A stretch of 16,142 bases of DNA from an uncultured Prevotella sp. (GCA_900555035.1 USJX01000064.1:1-16142), one strand, 5' to 3'. Counted from the first letter of the stretch, positions 7,444 to 14,591 are shown. Translations and numbers: made by a program. The notes: generated from the letters alone by a model not told the origin.

Positions 7444-7495
7444 TTTCCTTTTTAAAAGGAAATAATTACCGATTTCTTTCCTTTTTAGAAGGAAA
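7444..7495. promoter_or_regulatory. Two 19-bp 9-1-9 palindromes, candidate operators
   Basis: TTTCCTTTTTAAAAGGAAA (7444-7462) is a perfect 9-1-9 inverted repeat. TTTCCTTTTTAGAAGGAAA (7477-7495) differs from it at one position. Their starts are 33 bp apart, and the second covers the -33 region of the promoter at 7501. A 19-bp 9-1-9 layout is that of Fur-family boxes. With a His/Cys-rich protein and a TonB receptor downstream, a metal-responsive repressor is a reasonable guess, although the bases do not match the classic Fur box. Confidence 0.6.
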
Positions 7496-7500
7496 GTTTG

Positions 7501-7508
7501 TATCTTTG
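7501..7508 (+). promoter_or_regulatory. -7 box (TATCTTTG) for the His/Cys-rich gene and TonB receptor
   Basis: An exact TAnnTTTG match directly after the second palindrome. It lies about 100 nt before the first complete gene, so the leader is long and includes the decayed ATPase 5' end. TGTAG-GTAG-CTACA (7517-7530) can form a small hairpin at the start of the transcript. Confidence 0.65.
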
Positions 7509-7542
7509 CAACCGAGTGTAGGTAGCTACATATTAACAACTG

Positions 7543-7610
7543 AGTACACTTTAAAATATTTCTGTATAGACAAGCAAATTATTAGAAATATCATCATAGC
7601 CTGTAGATAA
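7543..7610 (+). pseudogene. Decayed 5' fragment of a second DUF4143-class ATPase gene
   Basis: From 7543 to about 7595 the DNA matches the ATPase leader and first codons at 292-344, with only four visible differences. The first 25 bases are identical. The start codon has become ATA (7566-7568). The frame then reads D-K-Q-I-I-R-N-I-I-I, against D-K-Q-F-I-K-N-I-I-I in the intact gene, and stops at TAA 7608-7610, directly before the next ATG. The rest of the gene is absent. It is therefore a truncated relic acting as the 5' leader of the downstream operon. Confidence 0.85.
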
Positions 7611-7976
7611 ATGCAGAGGATTACGCATAAGAGAATCAGAATTTCCTGGCTGCTGCTATTGGTTTACCTGCCGATGCTGCTTGCCGTTACGTTTCACCAT
7701 CATGGTGAAGCGCAGGGAACTCATGCCGATTTCTATTGTGCCGATTGTGCCCATCATGTTCATCACGACGGCCATCTGATAGCCCTGCAGAATACCATGC
7801 ACGACTGTGTGCTTTGCCAATTGCAAAGCACTCCTTATCTGGCTCCATCCCTCGTGGTTTGGGTTGCCATCGCCGTGCTCCATCTCTCCCCTCGCCGTGC
7901 CTTCTGCTCTCCTTGCTTGTGTAGGGCGAAGGGGGTAAAATCTACCCGTGCTCCACCTTATTCTCTGTTTTTATAA
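7611..7976 (+). CDS. Small His/Cys-rich membrane protein (DUF2946-like)
   Basis: A 121-residue protein with an N-terminal hydrophobic segment (about 12-27), a cluster H-H-H-G at 28-31, then C-A-D-C-A-H-H-V-H-H (about 43-52), a C-V-L-C pair (about 66-69), a second hydrophobic stretch (about 80-91) and a C-terminal R-A-P-P. This plan matches small proteins that sit next to TonB receptors in Bacteroidales and resemble the DUF2946 group. The His/Cys pattern suggests binding of zinc, copper or a similar metal at the membrane or in the periplasm (inference). The ATG follows the relic's stop with no gap. It is 39 nt upstream of the TonB receptor, so co-transcription is likely. Confidence 0.7.
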   Translation: MQRITHKRIRISWLLLLVYLPMLLAVTFHHHGEAQGTHADFYCADCAHHVHHDGHLIALQNTMHDCVLCQLQSTPYLAPSLVVWVAIAVLHLSPRRAFCSPCLCRAKGVKSTRAPPYSLFL

Positions 7977-8015
7977 ATAATTGAATATTAACAGAATAAG
8001 GTAACAAATAACATA

Positions 8016-10280
8016 ATGAGAACAATATTGAAAGCAATATTGCTGATGAGTCTGTGCTCATTGGCAACAGCCCATGCTATGGCTATAAACAGAGCAAATC
8101 ATGATAAGAAGGAAGCAAACATTCATGAAGAAGAAGCAAGCGATTCTACCAAGCACCAGCCGCTGACGGAATCGAGCGTGAAACTGAACGAAGTGGTGGT
8201 AACAGGCTTGACGGGCAGCCAGAAACTGAAGCAATCGCCCGCACCCATCTCCTTCGTTTCTGCCCGCCAGCTCGAAATGCAACCTTCTACCAACATCATC
8301 GACGCCATCGCCCACCAGCCAGGCGTTTCGCAGATTACCACGGGAAGCGGAATTTCAAAACCCGTGATCCGTGGCCTGGGCTATAACCGCGTGGTAGTGG
8401 TAAACGACGGAATCAGACAGGAAGGACAGCAATGGGGCGATGAACACGGAATAGAAATCGACCCCGCTTCGGTTCATTCCGTAGAGATTCTGAAAGGTCC
8501 GGCAAGCCTCATGTATGGATCGGATGCGATGGCAGGCGTCCTCATCTTCCACTCCGCTCCTACCCTTGCCAAGGGCGACATGAGAGCAAATTTCTCAACG
8601 GGTTATCAAACCAACAACGGACTTTTTGATTATTCGCTCAACTTCGCCGGCAACCAGGGCGGATTCGTCTGGAACACCCGCTACAGCGGAAAGATGGCGC
8701 ATGCCTACAAGAATAAATACGATGGTTATGTATTCGGTTCATCACTCAGAGAGCAGGCATTCTCGCAGCTTCTAGGCTGGAACTACCGCCAGGGGCATTC
8801 GCATCTCACACTCGATTATTATCATCTCACTCCGGGCATCGTAGAAGGAGAAAGAGATGAGAAAACGGGCGAACTGGAAATTCCGGAAGGCTACGATGCC
8901 AAGAGTTACGGCAAGCCGATGCCTTATCAGCAGATTCATCATTACAAGGCTGTTCTTGATAATTCCTGGTTCCTGGGCGACGGCAATCTGAAGTTCCTCC
9001 TGGGTTATCAGCAGAACCGCCGTCAGGAGTTTGAGGAGGAAGAGAATCCGAAGGAATGCGGACTCGACTTCATGCTCCATACCGTGAATTACGACCTGCA
9101 TTATCTCTCGCCGGAAATGAATGGCTGGAAGTTCTCTACGGGCATCAACGGCATGTGGCAGCAATCAATTAACAAGGGAACAGAGTTTCTGATTCCAGCC
9201 TATCATCTCTTCGATTACGGCGTGTTTGCCACGGTGAGCAAGAAAATAGGCAAGTTGAATCTGAGCGGCGGAATCAGATACGATCATCGCCACCTGCACA
9301 GCGAAGCTTTAAGAGAAGAAGATGATACAGATTCGCATAGTTCAGATTGGAATGGATTTGTTTTGAATGGTTCTGAATCAAATGGTTCTGAATTGAATGA
9401 TTCTTTCCGTTTTCAAGCCTTTAAGCGCAGCTTTGAGGGAGTAACCGGAAGCATTGGCTTGGCTTACGAAATCCTGCCCGATTTCAATATCAAGCTGAAC
9501 CTGGCAAGAGGATTCCGTGCTCCAAACATCAGCGAATTATCATCGAATGGTGTGCACGAGGGAACCCAGCGATACGAATTGGGAAATACCAGTCTGAAAC
9601 CGGAAAACAGCTGGCAATTCGACCTTGGTCTGGATTATTCTTCGCCTATCATTTCGGCAGAGCTCTCGCTGTTTGCCAATCGCATCAACCATTACATCTA
9701 TAGCGAGAAGTTGGCAGATGAGAACAATCAGCCTGTCCTCATCGACGACACGCCAGCCTATCAGTTTACTTCGGGCGACGCCCGCATTCTGGGTGGTGAG
9801 GCGAGCATCGACATCCACCCTGTAGAGCGTCTGCACTTCGGCAACACTTTTTCATATGTCAACTCCGTGCAGTTGCATCAGCCATCCGAATCTAAGTATC
9901 TGCCATTCACCCCAGCTCCCCGTTGGATTTCGGATGTAAGATATGAGTTTGTCTGCAACGGCAGGACTTTCGACCATCTCTTCGTCAAGCTACAGATGGA
10001 TTTCAATCTCCGCCAGAACCATTATTTCGCAGCCAACGATACGGAGACCGCTACGCCATCGTACACCTTATTAAATATGTATGCCGGTACCGACGTGAAG
10101 CTCCATGGCAAGCGCCTTCTTTCGCTCTATCTTTCGGGCGAGAACCTTATCAACCATGCTTACCAGAACCACCTGAGCCGTCTGAAGTATCTGGCGGAAA
10201 ACACGGTTACGGGCAGAAGAGGCGTTTACAATATGGGCCGCAACTTCAGCATAAAGATAGTGGTTCCGATAGAGCTGTAA
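8016..10280 (+). CDS. TonB-dependent outer-membrane receptor, probably for a metal or metal complex
   Basis: A 754-residue receptor. It has a signal peptide (about 1-21, A-H-A), then a short charged stretch rich in His, Glu and Lys (24-47), a TonB-box-like L-N-E-V-V-V-T-G (57-64) and a plug domain (about 70-185). The plug contains G-V-S-Q-I-T-T, R-G-L-G-Y-N-R-V-V-V-V-N-D-G-I-R, G-Q-Q-W-G-D-E-H-G (137-145) and V-E-I-L-K-G-P-A-S-L-M-Y-G-S-D. The β-barrel fills the rest. There is no N-terminal carboxypeptidase-regulatory domain, so it is not a SusC-type glycan receptor. The substrate is unproven; the His-rich segment and the His/Cys-rich neighbour favour a metal ion or metal complex. It shares the regulated promoter at 7501 and ends at a strong terminator. 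Residues 450-463 contain a small tandem repeat. Confidence 0.88.
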   Translation: MRTILKAILLMSLCSLATAHAMAINRANHDKKEANIHEEEASDSTKHQPLTESSVKLNEVVVTGLTGSQKLKQSPAPISFVSARQLEMQPSTNIIDAIAHQPGVSQITTGSGISKPVIRGLGYNRVVVVNDGIRQEGQQWGDEHGIEIDPASVHSVEILKGPASLMYGSDAMAGVLIFHSAPTLAKGDMRANFSTGYQTNNGLFDYSLNFAGNQGGFVWNTRYSGKMAHAYKNKYDGYVFGSSLREQAFSQLLGWNYRQGHSHLTLDYYHLTPGIVEGERDEKTGELEIPEGYDAKSYGKPMPYQQIHHYKAVLDNSWFLGDGNLKFLLGYQQNRRQEFEEEENPKECGLDFMLHTVNYDLHYLSPEMNGWKFSTGINGMWQQSINKGTEFLIPAYHLFDYGVFATVSKKIGKLNLSGGIRYDHRHLHSEALREEDDTDSHSSDWNGFVLNGSESNGSELNDSFRFQAFKRSFEGVTGSIGLAYEILPDFNIKLNLARGFRAPNISELSSNGVHEGTQRYELGNTSLKPENSWQFDLGLDYSSPIISAELSLFANRINHYIYSEKLADENNQPVLIDDTPAYQFTSGDARILGGEASIDIHPVERLHFGNTFSYVNSVQLHQPSESKYLPFTPAPRWISDVRYEFVCNGRTFDHLFVKLQMDFNLRQNHYFAANDTETATPSYTLLNMYAGTDVKLHGKRLLSLYLSGENLINHAYQNHLSRLKYLAENTVTGRRGVYNMGRNFSIKIVVPIEL
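9363..9404 (+). repeat. 15-bp tandem repeat inside the TonB receptor
   Basis: Three head-to-tail units related to TTGAATGGTTCTGAA (9363-9377, 9378-9392, and a partial 9393-9404) encode L-N-G-S-E, S-N-G-S-E and L-N-D-S. The period is a multiple of 3, so copy-number change would keep the frame. Its position in the barrel suggests an extracellular or periplasmic loop. Confidence 0.75.
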
Positions 10281-10281
10281 C

Positions 10282-10340
10282 TCCCCTTTTGGAATAAGTA
10301 ATTCCCCTTTTAGGATAAGCAATTCCTCATCAGGAATCAG
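10282..10340 (+). repeat. 21-bp tandem repeat after the TonB receptor stop
   Basis: Units at 10282-10302 (TCCCCTTTTGGAATAAGTAAT), 10303-10323 (TCCCCTTTTAGGATAAGCAAT) and a diverged third at 10324-10340 lie between the stop codon and the terminator. The first two differ at three or four positions. The function is unknown and it is probably a 3' UTR repeat. Confidence 0.7.
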
Positions 10341-10357
10341 AATTTTGAATAAACAAG

Positions 10358-10420
10358 TGCCGATAAGGATGCCAAGAGCTGCCGGAAAAGCAACTTTTGG
10401 CGCCATTATCGGCATTTTTT
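10358..10420 (+). terminator. Intrinsic terminator of the TonB receptor operon
   Basis: TGCCGATAA (10358-10366) pairs with TTATCGGCA (10406-10414), followed by six T. GCCAA and TTGGC inside the loop can extend the fold. Confidence 0.9.
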
Positions 10421-10421
10421 C

Positions 10422-10436
10422 GTCTAATTATTAGAC
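10422..10436. promoter_or_regulatory. Perfect 15-bp palindrome upstream of the AlbA_2 gene
   Basis: GTCTAAT-T-ATTAGAC is a perfect 7-1-7 inverted repeat, about 30 bp upstream of the -7 box at 10466. It may be an operator, possibly for the AlbA_2 protein itself, which carries a C-terminal HTH (inference). Confidence 0.5.
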
Positions 10437-10465
10437 AATTATTACCATTTTTCGATGATATTTCG

Positions 10466-10473
10466 TAACTTTG
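10466..10473 (+). promoter_or_regulatory. -7 box (TAACTTTG) giving a near-leaderless AlbA_2 mRNA
   Basis: TAACTTTG fits TAnnTTTG and ends only 4 nt before the ATGATG at 10478-10483. With the usual distance from the -7 box to the start site, transcription would begin at or within a few bases of the start codon. Confidence 0.6.
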
Positions 10474-10477
10474 CACC

Positions 10478-12010
10478 ATGATGACAATAGAAGACATTAA
10501 AGACAGACCAGAGGGTCAGACCTTCGACTGTAAAAGTGTGAAGATTGAGCCTAAAGCATTAGCTGTGCCTATCGTGGCAATGGCTAATGCCGACGGAGGT
10601 ATGCTCGCCATCGGAATCTCCGACAAGACGAGAAGAATAGAAGGAATCGACCAACATACCGCTCATGTGAACGAATTATTGAAAGTTCCTTTCTCACTCT
10701 GCATTCCTTCTGTCAATATAAAACCAGAATATATTCCCTGCATTGATTCAGAAGGAAAGCCAAATCATGTGCTTCTGTTGCACATCCCTGCCAGTGCCAC
10801 GCTCCATGCCAATCAAGCAGACGAAGTCTTTATGCGTGTTGGGGACAGTTCTCGCAAATTAGGCTTTGAGGAACGAATGAGTCTGATGTATGACAAAGGC
10901 GAAAGATATTTCGAAGATACTGCTGCTTACGATGCAACTATTGAAGATATTGATTTCAACTACGTACAGGATCTACTGAATGTTATTGGCTATACCAAAT
11001 CGCCTTTGGAATATCTCAAAGAGAACAATAACTTCATTACTTACAAGGATGGTAAAGAACAGATTAGCACAGCTTGCATCCTGCTCTTCGGCAAGAAACC
11101 TCAACTTTTCTTCCCCCGTGCAAGAGTTCGCTTCATCCGATACATGGGGACTGAAGAAAAAGTGGGAAGAGAAATGAATGTCATCAAGGACGTTACCTTC
11201 GAAGGACGAATCATCGACCAAATCAGAAAGACTATCGACTATCTGGAATCACAAGTCAAGGAACATACCTATCTCGGCGAAAAAGGTGTTTTTGTGACTG
11301 ACAGAGAATACTCCCCTTTCGTCTTGCAAGAGATGACGGTTAACAGCATCTGTCATAGAGATTACAGCATAAAGGGAACAGAGATACAAATCAAGATGTT
11401 TGACGACCGGTTGGTATTCGAAACTCCAGGCAAGTTTCCTGGCATCGTAAGAAGTGACAACATCCGCCATACCCACTTTTCTCGCAACCCAAAAATCGCA
11501 GAATTTCTCAAAGCATATAAATACGTAAGAGAATTCGGAGAAGGGGTTGACCGTATGTGCAAGGAACTGGAGGCAAAAGGACTCCACGATCCGAAATACA
11601 TACTGACCGCTTTTATTCTAAAAAGTACGGTGTATGCATACAATGTAAAAGAATTACAAACAAGCAACACAATTAAAGGAAACGTGACTGCAAGCGGAAA
11701 TGTCACTGTAAACTCCGAGATTTTCACTGTAAACGGACAAGATTGCATAGTAAATTTCACTGTAAACGGAAGAAATGTCACTGTAAATGTCACTGTAAAA
11801 AATAAAAGTGTCACCGTAAAAATGCCTCAAAAGACTAAAGATGTATTATATTTTTTACTAAAAGAACCAGAACTGTCAGCTGAACTCTTAGCTGAGAAAA
11901 TGGACTGTTCTTCAAGAACTATAAAAAGGCATCTTGCGGTTTTAACCAAAAGTAAAATTCTAAAAAGAATCGGAAGTGACAAATCTGGAAGTTGGGCATT
12001 AGCTTTATAA
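10478..12010 (+). CDS. AlbA_2-domain / HATPase_c_4 transcriptional regulator
   Basis: A 510-residue protein of the family annotated 'ATP-binding protein, putative DNA-binding AlbA_2 domain' (Schlafen-AlbA_2-like). The AlbA_2 domain covers about 10-125, with E-G-Q-T-F-D-C-K-S and A-N-A-D-G-G-M-L-A-I-G-I. An ATP-binding region (about 278-360) shows the N-box-like T-V-N-S-I-C-H-R-D-Y (N289, H293, D295) and the G-box-like V-F-E-T-P-G-K-F-P-G. Residues 400-448 are a hinge with repeated V-T-V-N/K. The C-terminus (about 450-510) is a winged helix with S-S-R-T-I-K-R-H-L. Its targets are unknown. The start is the first of two adjacent ATGs. Its stop is only 3 nt before the response regulator's ATG, so the genes probably share transcripts. 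Confidence 0.85.
   Translation: MMTIEDIKDRPEGQTFDCKSVKIEPKALAVPIVAMANADGGMLAIGISDKTRRIEGIDQHTAHVNELLKVPFSLCIPSVNIKPEYIPCIDSEGKPNHVLLLHIPASATLHANQADEVFMRVGDSSRKLGFEERMSLMYDKGERYFEDTAAYDATIEDIDFNYVQDLLNVIGYTKSPLEYLKENNNFITYKDGKEQISTACILLFGKKPQLFFPRARVRFIRYMGTEEKVGREMNVIKDVTFEGRIIDQIRKTIDYLESQVKEHTYLGEKGVFVTDREYSPFVLQEMTVNSICHRDYSIKGTEIQIKMFDDRLVFETPGKFPGIVRSDNIRHTHFSRNPKIAEFLKAYKYVREFGEGVDRMCKELEAKGLHDPKYILTAFILKSTVYAYNVKELQTSNTIKGNVTASGNVTVNSEIFTVNGQDCIVNFTVNGRNVTVNVTVKNKSVTVKMPQKTKDVLYFLLKEPELSAELLAEKMDCSSRTIKRHLAVLTKSKILKRIGSDKSGSWALAL
11701..11820 (+). repeat. TKTCACYGTAAA repeats coding the V-T-V hinge
   Basis: Six copies of TKTCACYGTAAA start at 11701, 11722, 11755, 11776, 11788 and 11809. 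All intervals are multiples of 3 (21, 33, 21, 12, 21), so each codes F/V-T-V-N/K. Two copies extend to an identical 16-mer ending in ACGGA. The array sits between the ATP-binding and HTH domains and could change length without breaking the frame. Confidence 0.85.
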
Positions 12011-12013
12011 ATT

Positions 12014-13378
12014 ATGATAAAGAAACAAGGAACAATATTGATTGTTGATGACAACCGCAACATTCTTACTACGGTGAGGATGCTGCTGGAACCCATATTC
12101 GATGGCATCATCACCATCGCCAACCCTAACTCCATCCCAGCCAAGCTGAGAGAGGAGCATCCCGACGTGGTGCTGCTCGACATGAACTTCTCCAGCGGAA
12201 TCAATTCGGGAAACGAGGGACTGTACTGGCTCAGGGAAATCAAGAGCCTCAGCCCGAAAACCGAGGTGGTGCTCTTTACCGCCTATGCCGACATCCAACT
12301 TGCCGTAACAGGCATCAAGGAAGGTGCCGCCGACTTCATCGTGAAGCCTTTTGAAAACGAGAAGATGATCCGTACGCTGATGGAGGCTAGGGATAAGAAT
12401 AAGGCTGTGGATAACGCTATTGGCAAAAAAGGTGGAAAACTTTGTGGAAAAGATGCACAAAGTTCTATGTATTGGGGAGATACAGAAGTTATGAACAATT
12501 TGAGAAGCATTGTGGAAAAAGTTTCCGCAACCGATGCAAATATCCTCATTACGGGCGAAAATGGAACAGGTAAAGAGGTATTAGCCAACGAAATACATCG
12601 TTTATCAACAAGATGTGGGAAAAAGATGCTACCTGTGGATATGGGAGCCATTACGGAAACCCTTTTCGAGAGCGAACTCTTCGGCCATGTGAAGGGTGCT
12701 TTTACTGATGCCAAGGTGGATAAACCGGGCAAGTTTGAGCTTGCCGACGGCAGTACCATCTTTCTGGATGAGATAGGAAACTTATCCTACAGTCTTCAGG
12801 CAAAACTCCTTACCGCCCTGCAACGCAGAAGCATCGTAAGAGTGGGCGGAAGTAGGCAGATTCCCATCAACGTACGACTGGTTTGCGCCACCAACCGCAA
12901 TCTGCAGCAGATGGTAAACGATGGCGAATTCAGAGAGGATCTGCTCTATCGCATCAACACCATCCATCTGGAATTGCCTGCCCTGAGACAGAGAAAATCA
13001 GACATCGTTCCATTGGCAGAAAGATTCCTCCGTCAATATGGCGATTTATATAATAAGGTGAATCTTCGTCTTTCGGAAGAAGCTGAGAAAAAACTTACCA
13101 GTTTGCCATGGTACGGAAACATCCGTGAACTTCAGCACGCCATCGAGAAAGCCGTGATTCTATCTGATGGCGGAATGATTTCTGCCGAAGATATTGACGG
13201 CGGAAACCAGCAGAGAAAAGAGAAGCCCCTGGAAGAGGTTCAGACGCTTGATGAGATGGAGAGCCGAATGATAGAGAAAACCATCAGGGAATGTGAGGGA
13301 AACCTGTCGGTGGTAGCCGCAAGACTGGGCATTTCCCGCCAGACGCTTTACAATAAGATTAAGCGATACGGGATTTAA
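12014..13378 (+). CDS. NtrC/AtoC-type σ54-dependent response regulator
   Basis: A 454-residue response regulator with a receiver domain (1-120) that has acidic pocket D12/D13, phospho-acceptor D56, T89 and K111. A σ54-interaction AAA+ domain follows (about 150-390), with Walker A GENGTGKE (181-188), loop GAFTDA (228-233), Walker B STIFLDEIG (247-255) and the F-R-E-D-L-L-Y-R-I segment. A Fis-type HTH closes the protein (430-454, A-A-R-L-G-I-S-R-Q-T-L-Y-N-K). The loop has D where GAFTGA normally has G, a variant I believe is frequent in Bacteroidota. It should activate RNA polymerase-σ54 promoters when phosphorylated by the kinase encoded 47 nt downstream. No σ54 promoter was found in the window, so targets probably lie outside. 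Confidence 0.93.
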   Translation: MIKKQGTILIVDDNRNILTTVRMLLEPIFDGIITIANPNSIPAKLREEHPDVVLLDMNFSSGINSGNEGLYWLREIKSLSPKTEVVLFTAYADIQLAVTGIKEGAADFIVKPFENEKMIRTLMEARDKNKAVDNAIGKKGGKLCGKDAQSSMYWGDTEVMNNLRSIVEKVSATDANILITGENGTGKEVLANEIHRLSTRCGKKMLPVDMGAITETLFESELFGHVKGAFTDAKVDKPGKFELADGSTIFLDEIGNLSYSLQAKLLTALQRRSIVRVGGSRQIPINVRLVCATNRNLQQMVNDGEFREDLLYRINTIHLELPALRQRKSDIVPLAERFLRQYGDLYNKVNLRLSEEAEKKLTSLPWYGNIRELQHAIEKAVILSDGGMISAEDIDGGNQQRKEKPLEEVQTLDEMESRMIEKTIRECEGNLSVVAARLGISRQTLYNKIKRYGI

Positions 13379-13410
13379 GTGAAGAACGAAAAGTGAAGAG
13401 TGAAGAATTC
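13379..13410 (+). repeat. GTGAAGA triplet repeat between response regulator and kinase
   Basis: GTGAAGA occurs at 13379-13385, 13393-13399 and 13400-13406 within the 47-nt spacer. Purine-rich GTGAAGAGTGAAGA stretches are common spacers in Bacteroidales. It could also serve as a ribosome-standby region for the kinase. Confidence 0.5.
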
Positions 13411-13425
13411 TATAGTTTTTGAGGT

Positions 13426-14565
13426 ATGGATATTAATAAGGTGATTATTATCGTGCTTTTGCTCGTGGCTGTAGTGGGTTACATTCGCCTCTACCGCCAC
13501 TATCGCCGCAACATCAAGAAGGTAATCTTCCTTTTTGATGCGATAGATAATGGGGATTTCTCCTTCAATTTTCCTACGGAGAAGAGGTTTAAGGAGGATC
13601 AGATTCTGCATCAATCCCTCAACCGAATCAAGCTCTTCCTGCAACATACGAGAGAGGAGCAGATGGAGCGGGAGAAATATTACGAGCAGATTCTGAATGC
13701 GGTGGATACGGGCATCCTGGTGGTGGATGACCACGACAACATCCTGCAGCACAACCAGGCTGCCCTCCGGTTGCTCGATACGGATGTGCTTACCCACATG
13801 AACCAGGTAAAAGGGAAACTGAAGGATGAACACCTGGCAAAGCATGAGACGCAAGCCATGCTGAAAGACAAGCACGTGCGCATCATCGCCCTGAGCGACG
13901 TGAGCCACGAGCTGAGCAATCAAGAGGTGGATTCTTGGATCAAACTGATTCGTGTGCTGACCCATGAAATCATGAATACCATCACGCCGGTTACTTCGCT
14001 GAGCGAAACTCTGCTTACCCGAGTTACAGAGGATAAAGACTTGAAGCAAGGCTTGGAAACCATCCACAAAACAGGAACAGAACTGTTGGCTTTCGTCAAC
14101 AACTATCGCCGCTTCACCCATGTTCCCCAGCCTCAGCCTGCTCTCTTCTATGTGGAACCCTTCCTGGAAAGAATGGCGATGCTCTGCAACCAAGAAGTTG
14201 AGATAGAAGTTTCTCCCAAGGATTTGCTGGTTTATGCCGATGAGAGTCTCCTCTCTCACGTAGTAACGAATCTTCTGAAGAATGCCGTAGAAGCTTTCAA
14301 CGGGCAGGAAAAGTTATCATTTATCCGTCTCCATGCCTACGCCAACGTCCAGGAATCCATCATCATCGACGTGAGCAACAACGCCGGTCTCATCCCCGAA
14401 GATGTAGCCTCTCATATTTTCATCCCGTTCTTCACCACGAAGCCGGAAGGAAGCGGAATCGGTCTCTCCCTCTCCCGTCAGATCATGCGAGTAAGCGGCG
14501 GCAGCCTCTCGCTCCTTCAGGACAAGGCACAGGGAATCACCACCTTCCGCATCATCATCCCATAA
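13426..14565 (+). CDS. Membrane sensor histidine kinase, partner of the σ54 regulator
   Basis: A 379-residue kinase with one N-terminal transmembrane helix (about 5-21) followed by R/K/H-rich cytoplasmic residues, a coiled region, a PAS-like segment (about 88-150, T-G-I-L-V-V-D-D-H-D-N-I-L), a DHp domain with L-T-H-E-I-M-N-T-I-T-P (phospho-accepting H180) and a catalytic domain with an N-box T-N-L-L-K-N-A-V-E-A (281-290) and a G-box G-S-G-I-G-L-S-L-S (342-350). An in-frame TGA at 13420-13422 rules out an upstream start, so the absence of a second membrane helix and periplasmic sensor is real. The signal is probably sensed in the membrane or cytoplasm. The gene follows its regulator in the same operon. 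Confidence 0.92.
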   Translation: MDINKVIIIVLLLVAVVGYIRLYRHYRRNIKKVIFLFDAIDNGDFSFNFPTEKRFKEDQILHQSLNRIKLFLQHTREEQMEREKYYEQILNAVDTGILVVDDHDNILQHNQAALRLLDTDVLTHMNQVKGKLKDEHLAKHETQAMLKDKHVRIIALSDVSHELSNQEVDSWIKLIRVLTHEIMNTITPVTSLSETLLTRVTEDKDLKQGLETIHKTGTELLAFVNNYRRFTHVPQPQPALFYVEPFLERMAMLCNQEVEIEVSPKDLLVYADESLLSHVVTNLLKNAVEAFNGQEKLSFIRLHAYANVQESIIIDVSNNAGLIPEDVASHIFIPFFTTKPEGSGIGLSLSRQIMRVSGGSLSLLQDKAQGITTFRIIIP

Positions 14566-14591
14566 CATAAGCACATTTTTTGAGAGAAAAG

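Noticed and set aside
10071..10415. Minus-strand frame with a 7-residue repeat (L-L-I-x-K-G-E)
   Set aside because: The repeat is the translation of the 21-bp DNA repeat and terminator, and the frame overlaps the TonB gene.
13375..14259. Minus-strand frame of 294 codons opposite the histidine kinase
   Set aside because: The plus strand has a complete kinase with H, N and G boxes. The antisense frame is His/Gln-rich noise.
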